From: Thereva unica
Lineage: Eukaryota > Arthropoda > Insecta > Diptera > Therevidae
Assembly (NCBI GenBank): GCA_949987705.1
Contig: CATLJY010000267.1
Location: 24,942 to 88,941 of the forward strand
Length of the DNA stretch: 64,000 nt
Reading direction: 5' to 3'
Made by a program: the position numbers and the translations under genes. The notes beneath the pieces were generated by a model, which saw only the letters and a program-made list of their open reading frames with translations, did not search any database and was not told the DNA's origin. This document shows, piece after piece, positions 42,461 through 51,455 of the stretch; within the stretch, counting starts at the first letter, position 1; the number at the start of each line of letters is the position of its first letter.

Positions 42461-44850
42461 AATGTGTGGGGACGGGATGGGTTTTAAAATATTATATAAT
42501 ATTATTAAGGACCTCGTAAATTTAAAAACTTCGTCTGCGCACAATGAATACGAGTATATTTGCTAAACTAAACTTTTATTTTACCAAAATTGTCAGCCTT
42601 TTTTATTATACGCTGACTCAATCAACTAATTACATTTAATTTATATAGTGTATTTCTCCAGGTGTTTTTTGGGGTTGTTTTGAACTTGAACAGCTCCTCA
42701 TCTTCGAGTCTGAATATTTGCTCGTGATTCTCCAAGAACTGTCTCCAAATTTTTTTTAACATTTTCCATGTGGCCTGTTAAAAATCCCTCAGTACGTCTT
42801 GCTTGAAGCACATTTATTGAAATAAAACAGGTATATTGACATGTTATTTTCTTCCAGACAAATAATAATAACTACACACAATTTAAGTGTCCGGGAGTGA
42901 CTCACGCGATTCAGATTCAGATTTTTCCCTGCTGACACCCACCAGACAGCTTTAAAGTTCACAACGCAGCTCAATTCTGTAAGTGGTCTTTTAGTTCTTC
43001 TATAATTCTACAAAGCGTAAGTGCATTCCATTAACAGAATTGACTTCGGCAATATCTCCTATTAAGCTTTATGCCTTTGTATCTTTGACATTGTTTTACG
43101 ACTATCGACTGCAACCACAATAAAATCAAATCCGAATGCCAAACCTCCACTATCTCCTCAGCCTGTCCCTTAACGTCATAGCCTTTCCATTGGAAAAGAA
43201 TTAGCTACTGGCTGGTATGAGGAATCTTGGAATAAAAGATTTTCCTATTTTATTACCAGAAATTTGTCATGCAAATCAATTTTTCATTTTTAGGGGAAAT
43301 CGAAAGGTTTTCAAAAACTTTTTCATGACGAAATGTAACAAAACCTTCCTAAAAGTACCACAGTTTTATGGCCAGCAACAGTTAACCTGAGGGTACACCC
43401 TACTCCAAACGAACTTTCAGAGATATTCTGCTCAAGTCCAATGTTCATCTAAAGAACACATGTTAGTCCCTGGAACGACTGTTGGTGTTCAGGACATAAA
43501 TTATTGGGACTTCGTAAGGAAGATGTATACTTTTCCATAGGGTGGCAAATCACTCCTTCTAGGCGTGTACAGTCATCCTAAGTAAGCGATATAGAGACGT
43601 GCAATATCTTTTGACATTGTGAGCCTTACGCATCCTGGCCACAAATCATTTTTTCCGGTTCCTTCGTTTTTGGCACAAGGGATCGGGTGTTCTTAGTTAA
43701 ATCCACCGCCTTACCAGGAATTCCTAATAATCTCCTCACACTCATGTGAATGTGCTAAACGGAAAATTTATGCGCTCTCCTTCTGCTGAGACTTTGTCTC
43801 TGCAGCAAGGCAACGTTAGAAAAATACACACTCCTTGGAACGAGTCCACCCCGCAGCATCGGGCTGGCAACGAGACAGAGTCATCTATCGGTAACATCTG
43901 TTGTCTTAATAAATGTTTCCATACTGTGCTCTATATCCGAAGGTCTACACCAGTTCCTTTTGCTTACAAACATTTGGACTGGAGCTAAATTTCTTCTTTG
44001 GTTTTGTGTTTCGCTTCCTTGATTTCCCTTCAGAATCCTTTTACATACAATTGCAAGTTTGTTCAGCCAAGAGTCAGTCGAGGCATACAAGAAACAGCCT
44101 TCATGGAGACATGCACTGTATAAACTGCAAGCTAGATTGGTTTGCTGCATTTATGCAAACATTTCGAGAAATGGCAGCAATATGAGCTGAGTTGAAAGTG
44201 ATTCAAAAAAGATATACGAGCCACATGCACCATTTGCCAGCGACGACTGCTTGCAACGATATTGTTGTAAGAGGTTCTTTATAATTCAGCGAAATTGAAC
44301 TTTTCCAGCATTGATGCCAAAAATTTTGTTTATTTTACGGTCAGTTGCATAGAAAAAATTCGATATAGAAATTTATTGCCGAAACTTTTCAGATAAATCA
44401 TCAAACAAAAACTCGGCACTAATATAAAGTACAAGTAGCATTTTGATTTGAAAACTTAAAGCTCATTTAGGCGATGAAAAACATTACAATTGCCTAAGCG
44501 CCACTAGGGCATATGAAAAGTGTTTATTCTGTTAGCGATTGAATGCCTTTTGTTAAATATTTGGTATATATGTATGTAGGAATTTGGGTCAAATTTAACT
44601 TGATTCCGTCAATTATCTCAACATTTGCATTAATGAATATTTATTTATCACGTTCACCAAATTCGAGTAAAATTTTTTTCCGAGATTTTGATTTCATTGA
44701 ATAATAATAATTTTTTATTTATAATACTTAATAATTTATTTTCGGACAGTACACAAGATTCACACCTTTTAGAGTACATACAGAAAATACAATAACGGAA
44801 TGGATTTATAAAAAAACATAAAATTAGATTTAAAATTACATATAAATTAA
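42461..44850. other. Unassigned DNA, possibly including a decayed LTR
   Basis: Starts with TGTGTGGGGACGGG directly after the array, a plausible LTR end whose partner I cannot find. Frames in 43746-44185 lie on opposite strands without domains. Confidence 0.4.
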
Positions 44851-44964
44851 AACAAGTAAAACAGTTTATAGGAATGGTAAACTATTTCCATAGATTCATT
44901 CCTCGACTAGCAGAAATATTAAGTCCGATACATAGCCATTTAGCCAAAGAATTAAAGAAAGACT
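44851..44964 (+). pseudogene. Ty3/gypsy reverse transcriptase scrap
   Basis: About 37 codons read 'QVKQFIGMVNYFHRFIPRLA' and on to 'SPIHSHLAKELKK', the connection region after the gypsy RT palm ('LRQFLGMVNFYRRFIP' type). It is flanked by unrelated DNA. Confidence 0.75.
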
Positions 44965-45002
44965 AGTTGGGATGTGGGTTCGACCCGTTCGGTCCACACG
45001 AT

Positions 45003-46014
45003 CAACTTCCCAGTATGATGGATGTTGAATATTATGATTGGTTATTTTAATAATAAATGAACAATAGGCAATATAGAATATGTATAAGTATAATACCGAG
45101 AATTTGTCACAATTGTTTATCAATATTTTCGCTAAAATGTCAAACTAAATGTGCGCACTTACAACATTAGGATGACGAAAATGTATACAAAATTGATGTA
45201 TTAATGTTTTTTGGCACCTCAATGAAGTCGATATAGTTTTAAGTTCGCGCGGGATCGTGCAGGTACAAAAATCACTTAAGTCTTTTAAACCAAAAAACCG
45301 TTGGACCGAATATTATAAAAATCTTTTCAGATTATAGTGTCGCTAATACGCTTCGAACGGCACCTCAAGTAAGTCAATATCTTTCGTGGTTCGGGCGATA
45401 TCGTGCCGGTACAAAAATCACTTACGCCGCTTAAACAAAAAAATGGCTCGACCGAGTTTTATGAAAATCTTTTCAGATTATATTTTGGTTAATACTCTTC
45501 GAACGGCACGTCAACTAAGTCGATATCTTTTATATTTCGCGCGATATCGTGCAGGTACAAAAATCACTTATGTCATTTAAACCAAAAAACCGTTGGACCG
45601 AATATTATAAAAATCTTTTCAGATTATATTGTCGCTAAGACGCTTCGAACGGCACCTCAAGTAAGTCAATATCTTTCGTGGTTCGGGCGATATCGTGCAG
45701 GTACTAAAATCACTTACGTCGCTTAAACAAAAAAACGGCTGGACCGAATTTCATGAAAATCTTTTCAGATCATATTTCGGTTAATACGCTTCGAACGACA
45801 CCTCAACGAAGTCGATATCAGTTTTGGTTCGCGCGATATCGTGCAGGAAAAAATGACCACATCCGTACGCACATACACACACACACACACACCCACATAC
45901 TTCCTCCCAATTTTTTTCTTAAAATGCTCCTGGGACCTTGAAAGATGAAAATACGTTGAAATTTTCGATTTCGATTTTCGGACCGATTACAATAACTTCC
46001 TATACTGGGAAGTT
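45003..46014. repeat. Inverted-repeat-bounded block carrying a satellite array
   Basis: AACTTCCCAGTAT at 45004-45016 is mirrored by ATACTGGGAAGTT ending near 46014. Between them lie a 146-bp tandem array, a (CA)n run (45871-45892) and unique sequence. This is consistent with a non-autonomous element, but target duplication was not established. Confidence 0.5.
45215..45855. repeat. Tandem repeat, about 146-bp unit, a little over 4 copies
   Basis: The phrase 'aagtc(a/g)atat...ttcg.gcgatatcgtgcaggtacaaaaatcactta...ggaccga...atgaaaatcttttcag' recurs at about 45224, 45371, 45515, 45661 and 45806. Copies differ by scattered substitutions. Frames over it are repeat-driven. Confidence 0.8.
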
Positions 46015-46089
46015 AATAAAATAAAATTAACGTAAAAATAAAGGAAGAAGAAAATTAAGAGTTAAACACAGAATTAAGTAAAAAGAATG

Positions 46090-46350
46090 AAGTAGGTAAC
46101 TGACGAAAGAGAGTTAAAGAAAGCTAGTGGATAGAAAAATAGATGCATGTTTTTAAATACTGTGGCTGTGCTCATTCTGTGCTGGAAGATTATTCCTGAT
46201 TCTAAGAGTATACACGAAGAAGGAACGACTACCAATTAGCGTGAGCGGGAATCAGGAATTTGATGGATCTCACAGATTGCAGAGGAATGAGGAAGCCAGC
46301 AAGGTAGCAAGGACTTTTGGAATAAAAGACCTTATACAAGAGAAGTAGAG
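46090..46350 (-). pseudogene. CR1/Jockey-like ORF2 3'-end fragment
   Basis: On the minus strand 'FLDIMTLLLLYKVFYSKSPCYLAGF' and 'RSIKFLIPAHANW' resemble the end of a CR1/Jockey ORF2, followed by 'SFFVYTLRI'. It is short and dead. Confidence 0.55.
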
Positions 46351-46352
46351 TC

Positions 46353-46790
46353 ATGATATCAAGGAATTTAAAGAGTCCGGTCCTCGATCGCATCGCCCAT
46401 TCAATGGGCGGGATCTTCTTCAGGACCCGTGAGGTGTTTAAATGTCTCAAGGAGCTTGACGTCAACAAATCCACTGGCCCCGATAATATTCCCCCTATGG
46501 TACTCAATAAATGTGCCTCACCTTTGGCTAAACCTCTGCGCAAACTTTTTGCCTTATCATATTTCTCCGGAGTTTATCCAAACTCCTGGAAACTAGCTCA
46601 TGCTCAGCCCATTCCGAAAAAAGGTGGTGCCAGCGACCCTTTAAACTACCGCCCAATAGCAATAACTTCTGTTCTCTCCAAAATCATGGAGACAATAATT
46701 AATAGAAAGCTGATGCAATATTTAGAATCTAACCAAATCATACACGACAGGCAGTACGGCTTTAGACCGAAAAGATCTACTGGTGACCTT
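46353..46790 (+). pseudogene. CR1/Jockey-like RT, 5' part of the gene hit by the Polinton
   Basis: Encodes the RT finger/palm start: 'DVNKSTGPDNIPPMVLNKCA', 'WKLAHAQPIPKKGG', 'NYRPIAITSVLSKIMETII' and 'DRQYGFRPKRSTGDL'. At GACCTT (46785-46790) the Polinton begins. The frame resumes after the second GACCTT at 59717 with 'LLVCLTEHLHRSI'. No endonuclease upstream, so the RT was already 5'-truncated. Confidence 0.88.
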
Positions 46791-47076
46791 AGTAGGTAAT
46801 GCGTCGGTTGAGCCTGGGAACCAGGTCAAGGTCACAGCCCAAGGCCATCAATCAATCACCTGTTGGTGGCCATGGATCTAGGTCACGGGGTCTACGACCG
46901 TGGGACTGGTTTGCTTGGGCGGGACCTGGGTCAGGGTCGGTCGGTGGCTTGGGACTCGGTGGGGCCGGGCTCGGCTAGGGACTCGGTGGGGACGGGCTGG
47001 GCTGGGCTGGGGACTCGGCTGGGGACCCGGTGGGGGCTGGTAGGTACTTGTTTATGCTGTGGCGGAAGCTATCGCC
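46791..47076 (+). repeat. Polinton left terminal inverted repeat
   Basis: About 286 bp, GC-rich, matching the inverted 59390-59716 up to 'gaagctatcgcc'. It contains GC-rich 27-bp units ('gggactcggtggggccgggctcggcta'). Compared with the right end it lacks about 17 bp near position 45 of the repeat and one 27-bp unit. Confidence 0.93.
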
Positions 47077-47255
47077 AGAGCCGCGACGGAACCTGTTATT
47101 GATCGATTTTGTAAGTGCCCTGGCCTCTGCAGAGCACCGGTCATACACTCTGTACGTACAATAAGTATATACCCTCCCTGTCAATTTTTGTATATTTTTT
47201 GTTACTCTCTCTTACCCTGTATTAAATTAATAAATAAAGTCATTCAATCACCCAT

Positions 47256-47327
47256 CGCTTGGGAATCGAACTAGCGCCACGCAAATCGCGAACAGAAAAA
47301 CCAACGCCTTAGCCAACTTGACCAAGA
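47256..47327 (-). ncRNA. tRNA-like (SINE-head-like) segment, copy 1
   Basis: The minus strand has a box A-like 'TGGTCAAGTTGGCTAAGGCG' (47306-47325) and a box B-like 'AGTTCGATTCCC' (47262-47273) at tRNA-like spacing, resembling class II tRNA D- and T-arms. Acceptor and anticodon stems do not pair, so it is not a tRNA gene. A short A/T-rich tail follows. It could be a tRNA-derived SINE head or pol III promoter. Confidence 0.4.
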
Positions 47328-47942
47328 CGACAGTTGGATGGAGTTGGATTATTTCTGTACATATGCAGTTGTGAAATTCTATTTTTAGATCTTGCGGCCC
47401 AGTGAGCCGATGAAAATAACGTGGACACGATCATGATCACAACTGCAAGAGCCCGCGAATATGAAAAAGAAAGACCAAGCGAAACAAAAACAAAAACTGC
47501 AGCAGCAGCTTGAGACACTGTGGATACTTTCGATGCCGATGATTCTCGGCGAGTATTGCATGGTGTTGTTGTTGTTACTATCTGAAATTATGAAACCGAG
47601 TGAATGAATGAACTTGATACATTCATAAATATCGGGACGGGTAAAAAATACACTTTTTGCTAGCTGAGATTCAGCGCGGGGTAAGATTAAATGCAAAACA
47701 AAGTGTGAAAGAGAGAAGAATTGCACATGATACGTTTTTCATTTAAATGCGGGAAAATTAAATGGATTTTGTAATATCAGATTTTTATTAATCATTAAAT
47801 TAATTATTCATTATTGTGCCTTGGATCTTACACTCTGTACAACAAGTCTATACCCGTCAATGCTTTTTTTCTTACTCTAAAAGATGTGTACTTAATAAAT
47901 AATAATAAATAAATAAAGTTATTCCACAAAAAAATCCCACAT

Positions 47943-48014
47943 TGCTTGGGAATCGAACCAGCGCCACGGAAATCGCGAACAGAAAAACCAACGCCTTAGA
48001 CAACTTGACCAAGA
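47943..48014 (-). ncRNA. tRNA-like (SINE-head-like) segment, copy 2
   Basis: Second copy within the duplicated arm, with an exact box B consensus 'GGTTCGATTCC' (47949-47959, minus) and box A-like 'TGGTCAAGTTGTCTAAGGCG' (47992-48011). Same reservations as copy 1. Confidence 0.4.
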
Positions 48015-48809
48015 CGACAGTTGGATGGAGTTGGATTATTTCTGTACATATGCAGTTGTGAAATTCTATTTTTAGATCTTGCGGCCCAGTGAGCCGATGA
48101 AAATAACGTGGACATGATCGTGATCACAACTGCAAGAGCCCGCGAATATGAAAAAGAAAGACCAAGCGAAACAAAAACAAAAACTGCAGCAGCAGCTTGA
48201 GCGGCAAAAACAGCGGTTGCGCTGCAGTGCAACTATTGCATGGTTGTTGTTTTTGTTATAACCTGAACAGACAGATACTGTGGATGATGAAGGTAAACAA
48301 ATGCAAGACCCGTGGATTTATCACATAACTACCTTGCAAAACATTTTATCAACTAGTCTTTAATATTTTAAATTATTAAAACTATGTTAAATTAATAAAA
48401 TTAATGTTTTATATGATTTTTTAGTTAAATTTCCATCGCCAATATTTAAAAACCTCGATCTCAACTTGTAATGTTTGCAGGGTACATGACAGGTGACTGT
48501 GGATACTTTCGATGCCGATGATTCTCGGCGAGTATTGCATGGTGTTGTTGTTGTTACTATCTGAAATTATGAAACCGAGTGAATGAATGAACTTGATACA
48601 TTCATAAATATCGGGACGGGTAAAAAATACACTTTTTGCTAGCTGAGATTCAGCGCGGGGTAAGATTAAATGCAAAACAAAGTGTGAAAGAGAGAAGAAT
48701 TGCACATGATACGTTTTTCATTTAAATGCGGAAAAATTAAATTGATTTTGTAATATCAGATTTTTATTAATCATTAAATTAATTATTCATTATTGTGCCT
48801 TCGAGCTCC

Positions 48810-48817
48810 TATATAAA
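48810..48817 (+). promoter_or_regulatory. TATA box upstream of the left plus-strand genes
   Basis: TATATAAA, 63 bp before the ATG at 48881, consistent with a start site near 48840. Confidence 0.55.
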
Positions 48818-48880
48818 CAGAGAAACAAAAGCAATATGCAACGTGCGTGCTTGGCATAGCTTGGAAAACATTGTTGAAAA

Positions 48881-49294
48881 ATGGCTAAATTTAGCATCAT
48901 TAGAGATATAATAACCCACAACAAACGTTTCAATGTGAGGGGTCGCAAAATTGAATTTAAAATCAATGACACGCCAAGGAATGTAGAACCTTTAACATGG
49001 TTTAAGAGCAGCATTGAAGACATTATTCAACATGTGATGACGGCGATCCAACCAAATGACTACGTTGGTATTACTTTTTGCGGTGCCAGCTTTAGGGAAA
49101 GAGGCCCTGGATGGATAAATTATAAGTTGGCATCTGATGTAAAAACTAGTGACATCTGGGAAATGGTTGCGAAAATCTTCCAGAGCAATTCAGAAGGAGC
49201 AAGCACTGACACATTTTGTTTGGAAGTAACATCAGTCCATTTGCCTCAAGGCAGCGGAAAAGATCACGGAGGAAAAAGAGCGGACACCCCATAA
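48881..49294 (+). CDS. Polinton ORF resembling the N-terminal segment of protein-primed DNA polymerase B
   Basis: 137 residues with 'NRRGRKIEFKIND'-like start, 'VEPLTWFKSSIEDIIQHVM', 'PNDYVGITFCG', 'IFQSNSEGASTDTFCLEVT' and 'VHLPQGSGK'. This pattern (two-strand core, 'QSN', then a 'h.MPxG(G)' motif before a basic tail) is what I know from the region ahead of the polymerase in Polinton PolB proteins. Here it stops after 'GGKRADTP', followed by AATAAA. No exonuclease or polymerase motifs occur elsewhere in the element. Either a stand-alone relative or a truncated polymerase gene. Confidence 0.6.
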   Translation: MAKFSIIRDIITHNKRFNVRGRKIEFKINDTPRNVEPLTWFKSSIEDIIQHVMTAIQPNDYVGITFCGASFRERGPGWINYKLASDVKTSDIWEMVAKIFQSNSEGASTDTFCLEVTSVHLPQGSGKDHGGKRADTP

Positions 49295-49376
49295 TAAAAC
49301 ACTCGAGTAGCATATATAAAGCTTTAAAATAAATAAATTTAAATAGTTTGATATTTTCCTTTGAGTAGTTAAAGTT

Positions 49377-49856
49377 ATGAGTTCCGATAGAGTTGTTTTA
49401 GATGTACAATTTGTCAGTGGAATTAACGGACAGCTATTTGCTAAGGAGCTGTCCGTCTTGCATCACGGGTCGCTTATACCAAGTTTATACTATTTTATGC
49501 CTCCATACCCGTATAATGAACTACCGTCAAAAGCTCGTTGGCAAAATGATTTCAACTTTAGAAAAATAAATGGATTAAGATGGAACGGCGGCATTATTAA
49601 TTACAACGAATTACCCAAGATACTGTCGAATTATTCAAATGCAACAATTTACGTGAAAGGACTAGAAAAGGAGAAATTTATTCAGAAATACCTTCCGGAA
49701 GCGAAAATAAACCAATTGGAAATACCAAAACTAGCCAACTTGGAAAATTTTGGAGCTTTCTGCACGATACATGGAAAATCACCTACTCTAAGATGTGCCG
49801 TACAAAATTGTTTTAATATTTATTTGTACATGCTAGTGAATAAATGTTTTAAATAA
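49377..49856 (+). CDS. Polinton accessory protein, possible degenerate DEDD-exonuclease fold
   Basis: 159 residues: 'VVLDVQFVSGINGQLFAKELSVL', 'YYFMPPYPYNELP', 'NGLRWNGGIINYNELPKIL', 'ATIYVKGLEKEKFI' and a Cys/His end ('CTIHGKSPTLRCAVQNC'). I recognise the pattern from uncharacterised insect mobile-element proteins. The early 'LDVQ' and the spacing suggest a DEDDh-like fold with a changed active site, which is inference. Same strand as, and 82 bp after, the PolB-N-like gene; probably paralogous to the 51057-51392 product. Confidence 0.55.
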   Translation: MSSDRVVLDVQFVSGINGQLFAKELSVLHHGSLIPSLYYFMPPYPYNELPSKARWQNDFNFRKINGLRWNGGIINYNELPKILSNYSNATIYVKGLEKEKFIQKYLPEAKINQLEIPKLANLENFGAFCTIHGKSPTLRCAVQNCFNIYLYMLVNKCFK

Positions 49857-49884
49857 AAGAATTTTTTAGTTGTATTTTATTTAT

Positions 49885-50526
49885 TTATTTGCAGTCAAAA
49901 TTTATCGTATCAAAAACAAGATTTGCAATACAATACAAAGGTATTTCATAAAAAAGTCGAGAATAATTTAAGTGTACATAAGATGTTCGACTTGGAATAA
50001 AAAAATCTTCACATGCTAATGTTAATACATTTTTTTCTTTACATTTTTCAATGTACTTCTTATAATATTCTTTCATGCTCTCTGAAGCATTGTTATTGTG
50101 GTACATAACGATGTTTAAAAATTTCAGCATTTCAAATAATTTACAAAGTTCCGCTTGCCTTAGAGTGATGCTGCCACTGCCAATGGGGATTTTGTACTCC
50201 TTTGTCTGATTTGCTGAAGATGAATTTTCCATTTTCGTTTTTAAAGCACCAAGATAGTTGTAAATAGATGTCCATTCGGGATAGGATGCTGATATTGGGA
50301 TGAGTCCATAACGCTGAAATACTATTTTCGCCTCGAACGATGTTGGGTCAAAGCCGAGTATTATCTTCCGGTTATGACAGTCATCCAAATGGTACGTGTA
50401 ATTTAATAAGAGATTTTCACCGACAACTTCTGCTTCGCATTTGGACAGCTTCTTTTTTCCCTTAGCACCAGTGGTCCTCTGTCTTTTACGTGATGGCTTC
50501 ATGTTACTCAAATTAAACTTTAACAT
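49885..50526 (-). CDS. Polinton protein of unknown function, last gene of the minus-strand row
   Basis: 213 residues from the ATG at 50526, 7 bp after the protease stop. Basic N-terminus ('MKPSRKRQRTTGAKGKKKLS'), a middle 'DPTSFEAKIVFQRYGLIPIS' and a helical 'ITLRQAELCKLFEMLKFLN' stretch. I recall similar ORFs next to the capsid genes in insect Mavericks but no function. The basic start suggests nucleic-acid or capsid contact. Confidence 0.6.
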   Translation of the reverse strand: MLKFNLSNMKPSRKRQRTTGAKGKKKLSKCEAEVVGENLLLNYTYHLDDCHNRKIILGFDPTSFEAKIVFQRYGLIPISASYPEWTSIYNYLGALKTKMENSSSANQTKEYKIPIGSGSITLRQAELCKLFEMLKFLNIVMYHNNNASESMKEYYKKYIEKCKEKNVLTLACEDFFIPSRTSYVHLNYSRLFYEIPLYCIANLVFDTINFDCK

Positions 50527-50532
50527 TAAATA

Positions 50533-51060
50533 TTAACAGCTTTTGTTCAGTGTTTTTATAGTGCTGATCTCGGCTTTACATGATTGGTTACAAAAGTCTC
50601 CACCACTTTGTGTAAAATTCTTCAAGTATAAATTAACTATTTTATTATCATTTAAACTGAAATCGCTCGAAGAGAATTGTGTTAAAAAATTCTTTAGGCT
50701 CTTTCCTCTACACCGAGAATATAGAAATACACAACAATAATGTCCACATGTCGATGAAAATTGTCCCTGCAAACGTTTTTTATTATTTAAAAAAGTCTTT
50801 GAATTACTTAAAAGAAATCTTTGAAAAAACTTATTGGTGGGATATCTTCCAAATGAGTCAAAGTACTCTGCAGGACCTTGTTTCGGGAAATAAAATGCAA
50901 CCCAGTGAGTTCCGTCTTTATGTGATGGATCCGTATTAGCTATGACGCATGCGGGTTTTTTTATTTTTTGTGGTAGATGGTTGCAGGGGAAGACTCCTCT
51001 AAAAAACTTGTTTGTTACGCGATTATTTGTCAATGCAGTTGCAAGTTCGATCGTGTTCAT
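50533..51060 (-). CDS. Adenain-like cysteine protease (capsid maturation)
   Basis: 175 residues. The catalytic residues of the adenovirus-type ubiquitin-like protease fold are visible: His52 in 'DGTHWVAFYF', Asp68 in 'EYFDSFGRYP', the oxyanion Gln98 in 'RLQGQ' and Cys105 in 'SSTCGHYCCVF'. The spacing Gln-x6-Cys matches the family. In Polintons this enzyme is thought to process capsid and core proteins. Its ATG overlaps the preceding stop as ATGA (51057-51060), implying coupled translation. Frame intact. Confidence 0.9.
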   Translation of the reverse strand: MNTIELATALTNNRVTNKFFRGVFPCNHLPQKIKKPACVIANTDPSHKDGTHWVAFYFPKQGPAEYFDSFGRYPTNKFFQRFLLSNSKTFLNNKKRLQGQFSSTCGHYCCVFLYSRCRGKSLKNFLTQFSSSDFSLNDNKIVNLYLKNFTQSGGDFCNQSCKAEISTIKTLNKSC

Positions 51061-51392
51061 TCTTGTTCACTGGTAAATGCTGCTTCTAAGTCAATGACCT
51101 TGGTGAGAGATGTAACATAGTTATTTATAAACTCTTTAGTTGATGTACCACGAACAAAGATTGTCTTAAATTTCGCTAGAGTTTTTATAAGGTCTTCATC
51201 CATACGTTTTAGTTCAAGATTACCAAATTTACTTGATTGTTGCTCACTGCATTCCATACTTGATGTTGGATATTTAAAAATTATTTCCTTTGTAAATGTT
51301 TTATTTTGTACAGTGAATCCAGCTAAAGAGACTTTTTTAAAGAAGGTAAATTCACCTCCGCAAAAGTATTCCGCATTAATTAAACAGCTCAT
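51057..51392 (-). CDS. Polinton small protein, paralogue-like to the 49377 product
   Basis: 111 residues from the ATG at 51392; the open frame extends to 51419 without an ATG. 'INAEYFCGGEFTFFKKVSLAGF' (51380s) aligns by eye with 'LDVQFVSGINGQLFAKELSVL' of the plus-strand protein, and 'FKTIFVRGTSTKEFI' with its 'ATIYVKGLEKEKFI'. The acidic residues expected for a DEDD exonuclease are not preserved. Function unknown. Its stop overlaps the protease start. Confidence 0.55.
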   Translation of the reverse strand: MSCLINAEYFCGGEFTFFKKVSLAGFTVQNKTFTKEIIFKYPTSSMECSEQQSSKFGNLELKRMDEDLIKTLAKFKTIFVRGTSTKEFINNYVTSLTKVIDLEAAFTSEQE

Positions 51393-51445
51393 TGTTACTA
51401 TAGTAAAGCAATTTGTCAACTAACAGTTTGTTGAAAGTATCCGTC

Positions 51446-51453
51446 TTATATAG
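51446..51453 (-). promoter_or_regulatory. TATA box before the exonuclease-like/protease genes
   Basis: Minus-strand TATATAAG, 53 bp upstream of the ATG at 51392 and just past the capsid stop. It suggests a separate transcript for the 51392, protease and 50526 genes. Confidence 0.5.
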
Positions 51454-51455
51454 AT

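Larger units (their letters stand above)
47146..48801. repeat. Duplicated left arm of the Polinton
   Basis: Two direct copies, about 47146-47821 and 47828-48801, share long near-identical stretches ('cttgggaatcgaac...', 'tactttcgatgccgatgattctcgg...attgtgcctt'). The second copy has about 290 extra bases (48204-48495) after 'cagcagcagcttgag'. No convincing ORF. It occupies the space between the left repeat and the first gene. Confidence 0.85.

Noticed and set aside
42085..42544. Repeat proteins with 'HHLPDSHHLVLRAGSPSFAG' type units on both strands
   Set aside because: These are translations of the primer-binding-site array in different frames.
43746..44185. Three 80-90 codon ORFs on both strands
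   Set aside because: No motif; sequence looks like decayed repeat DNA.
47256..48014. Possible genuine tRNA genes (Leu/Ser-like)
   Set aside because: Box A and B words are good but acceptor and anticodon stems do not pair; reported only as tRNA-like.
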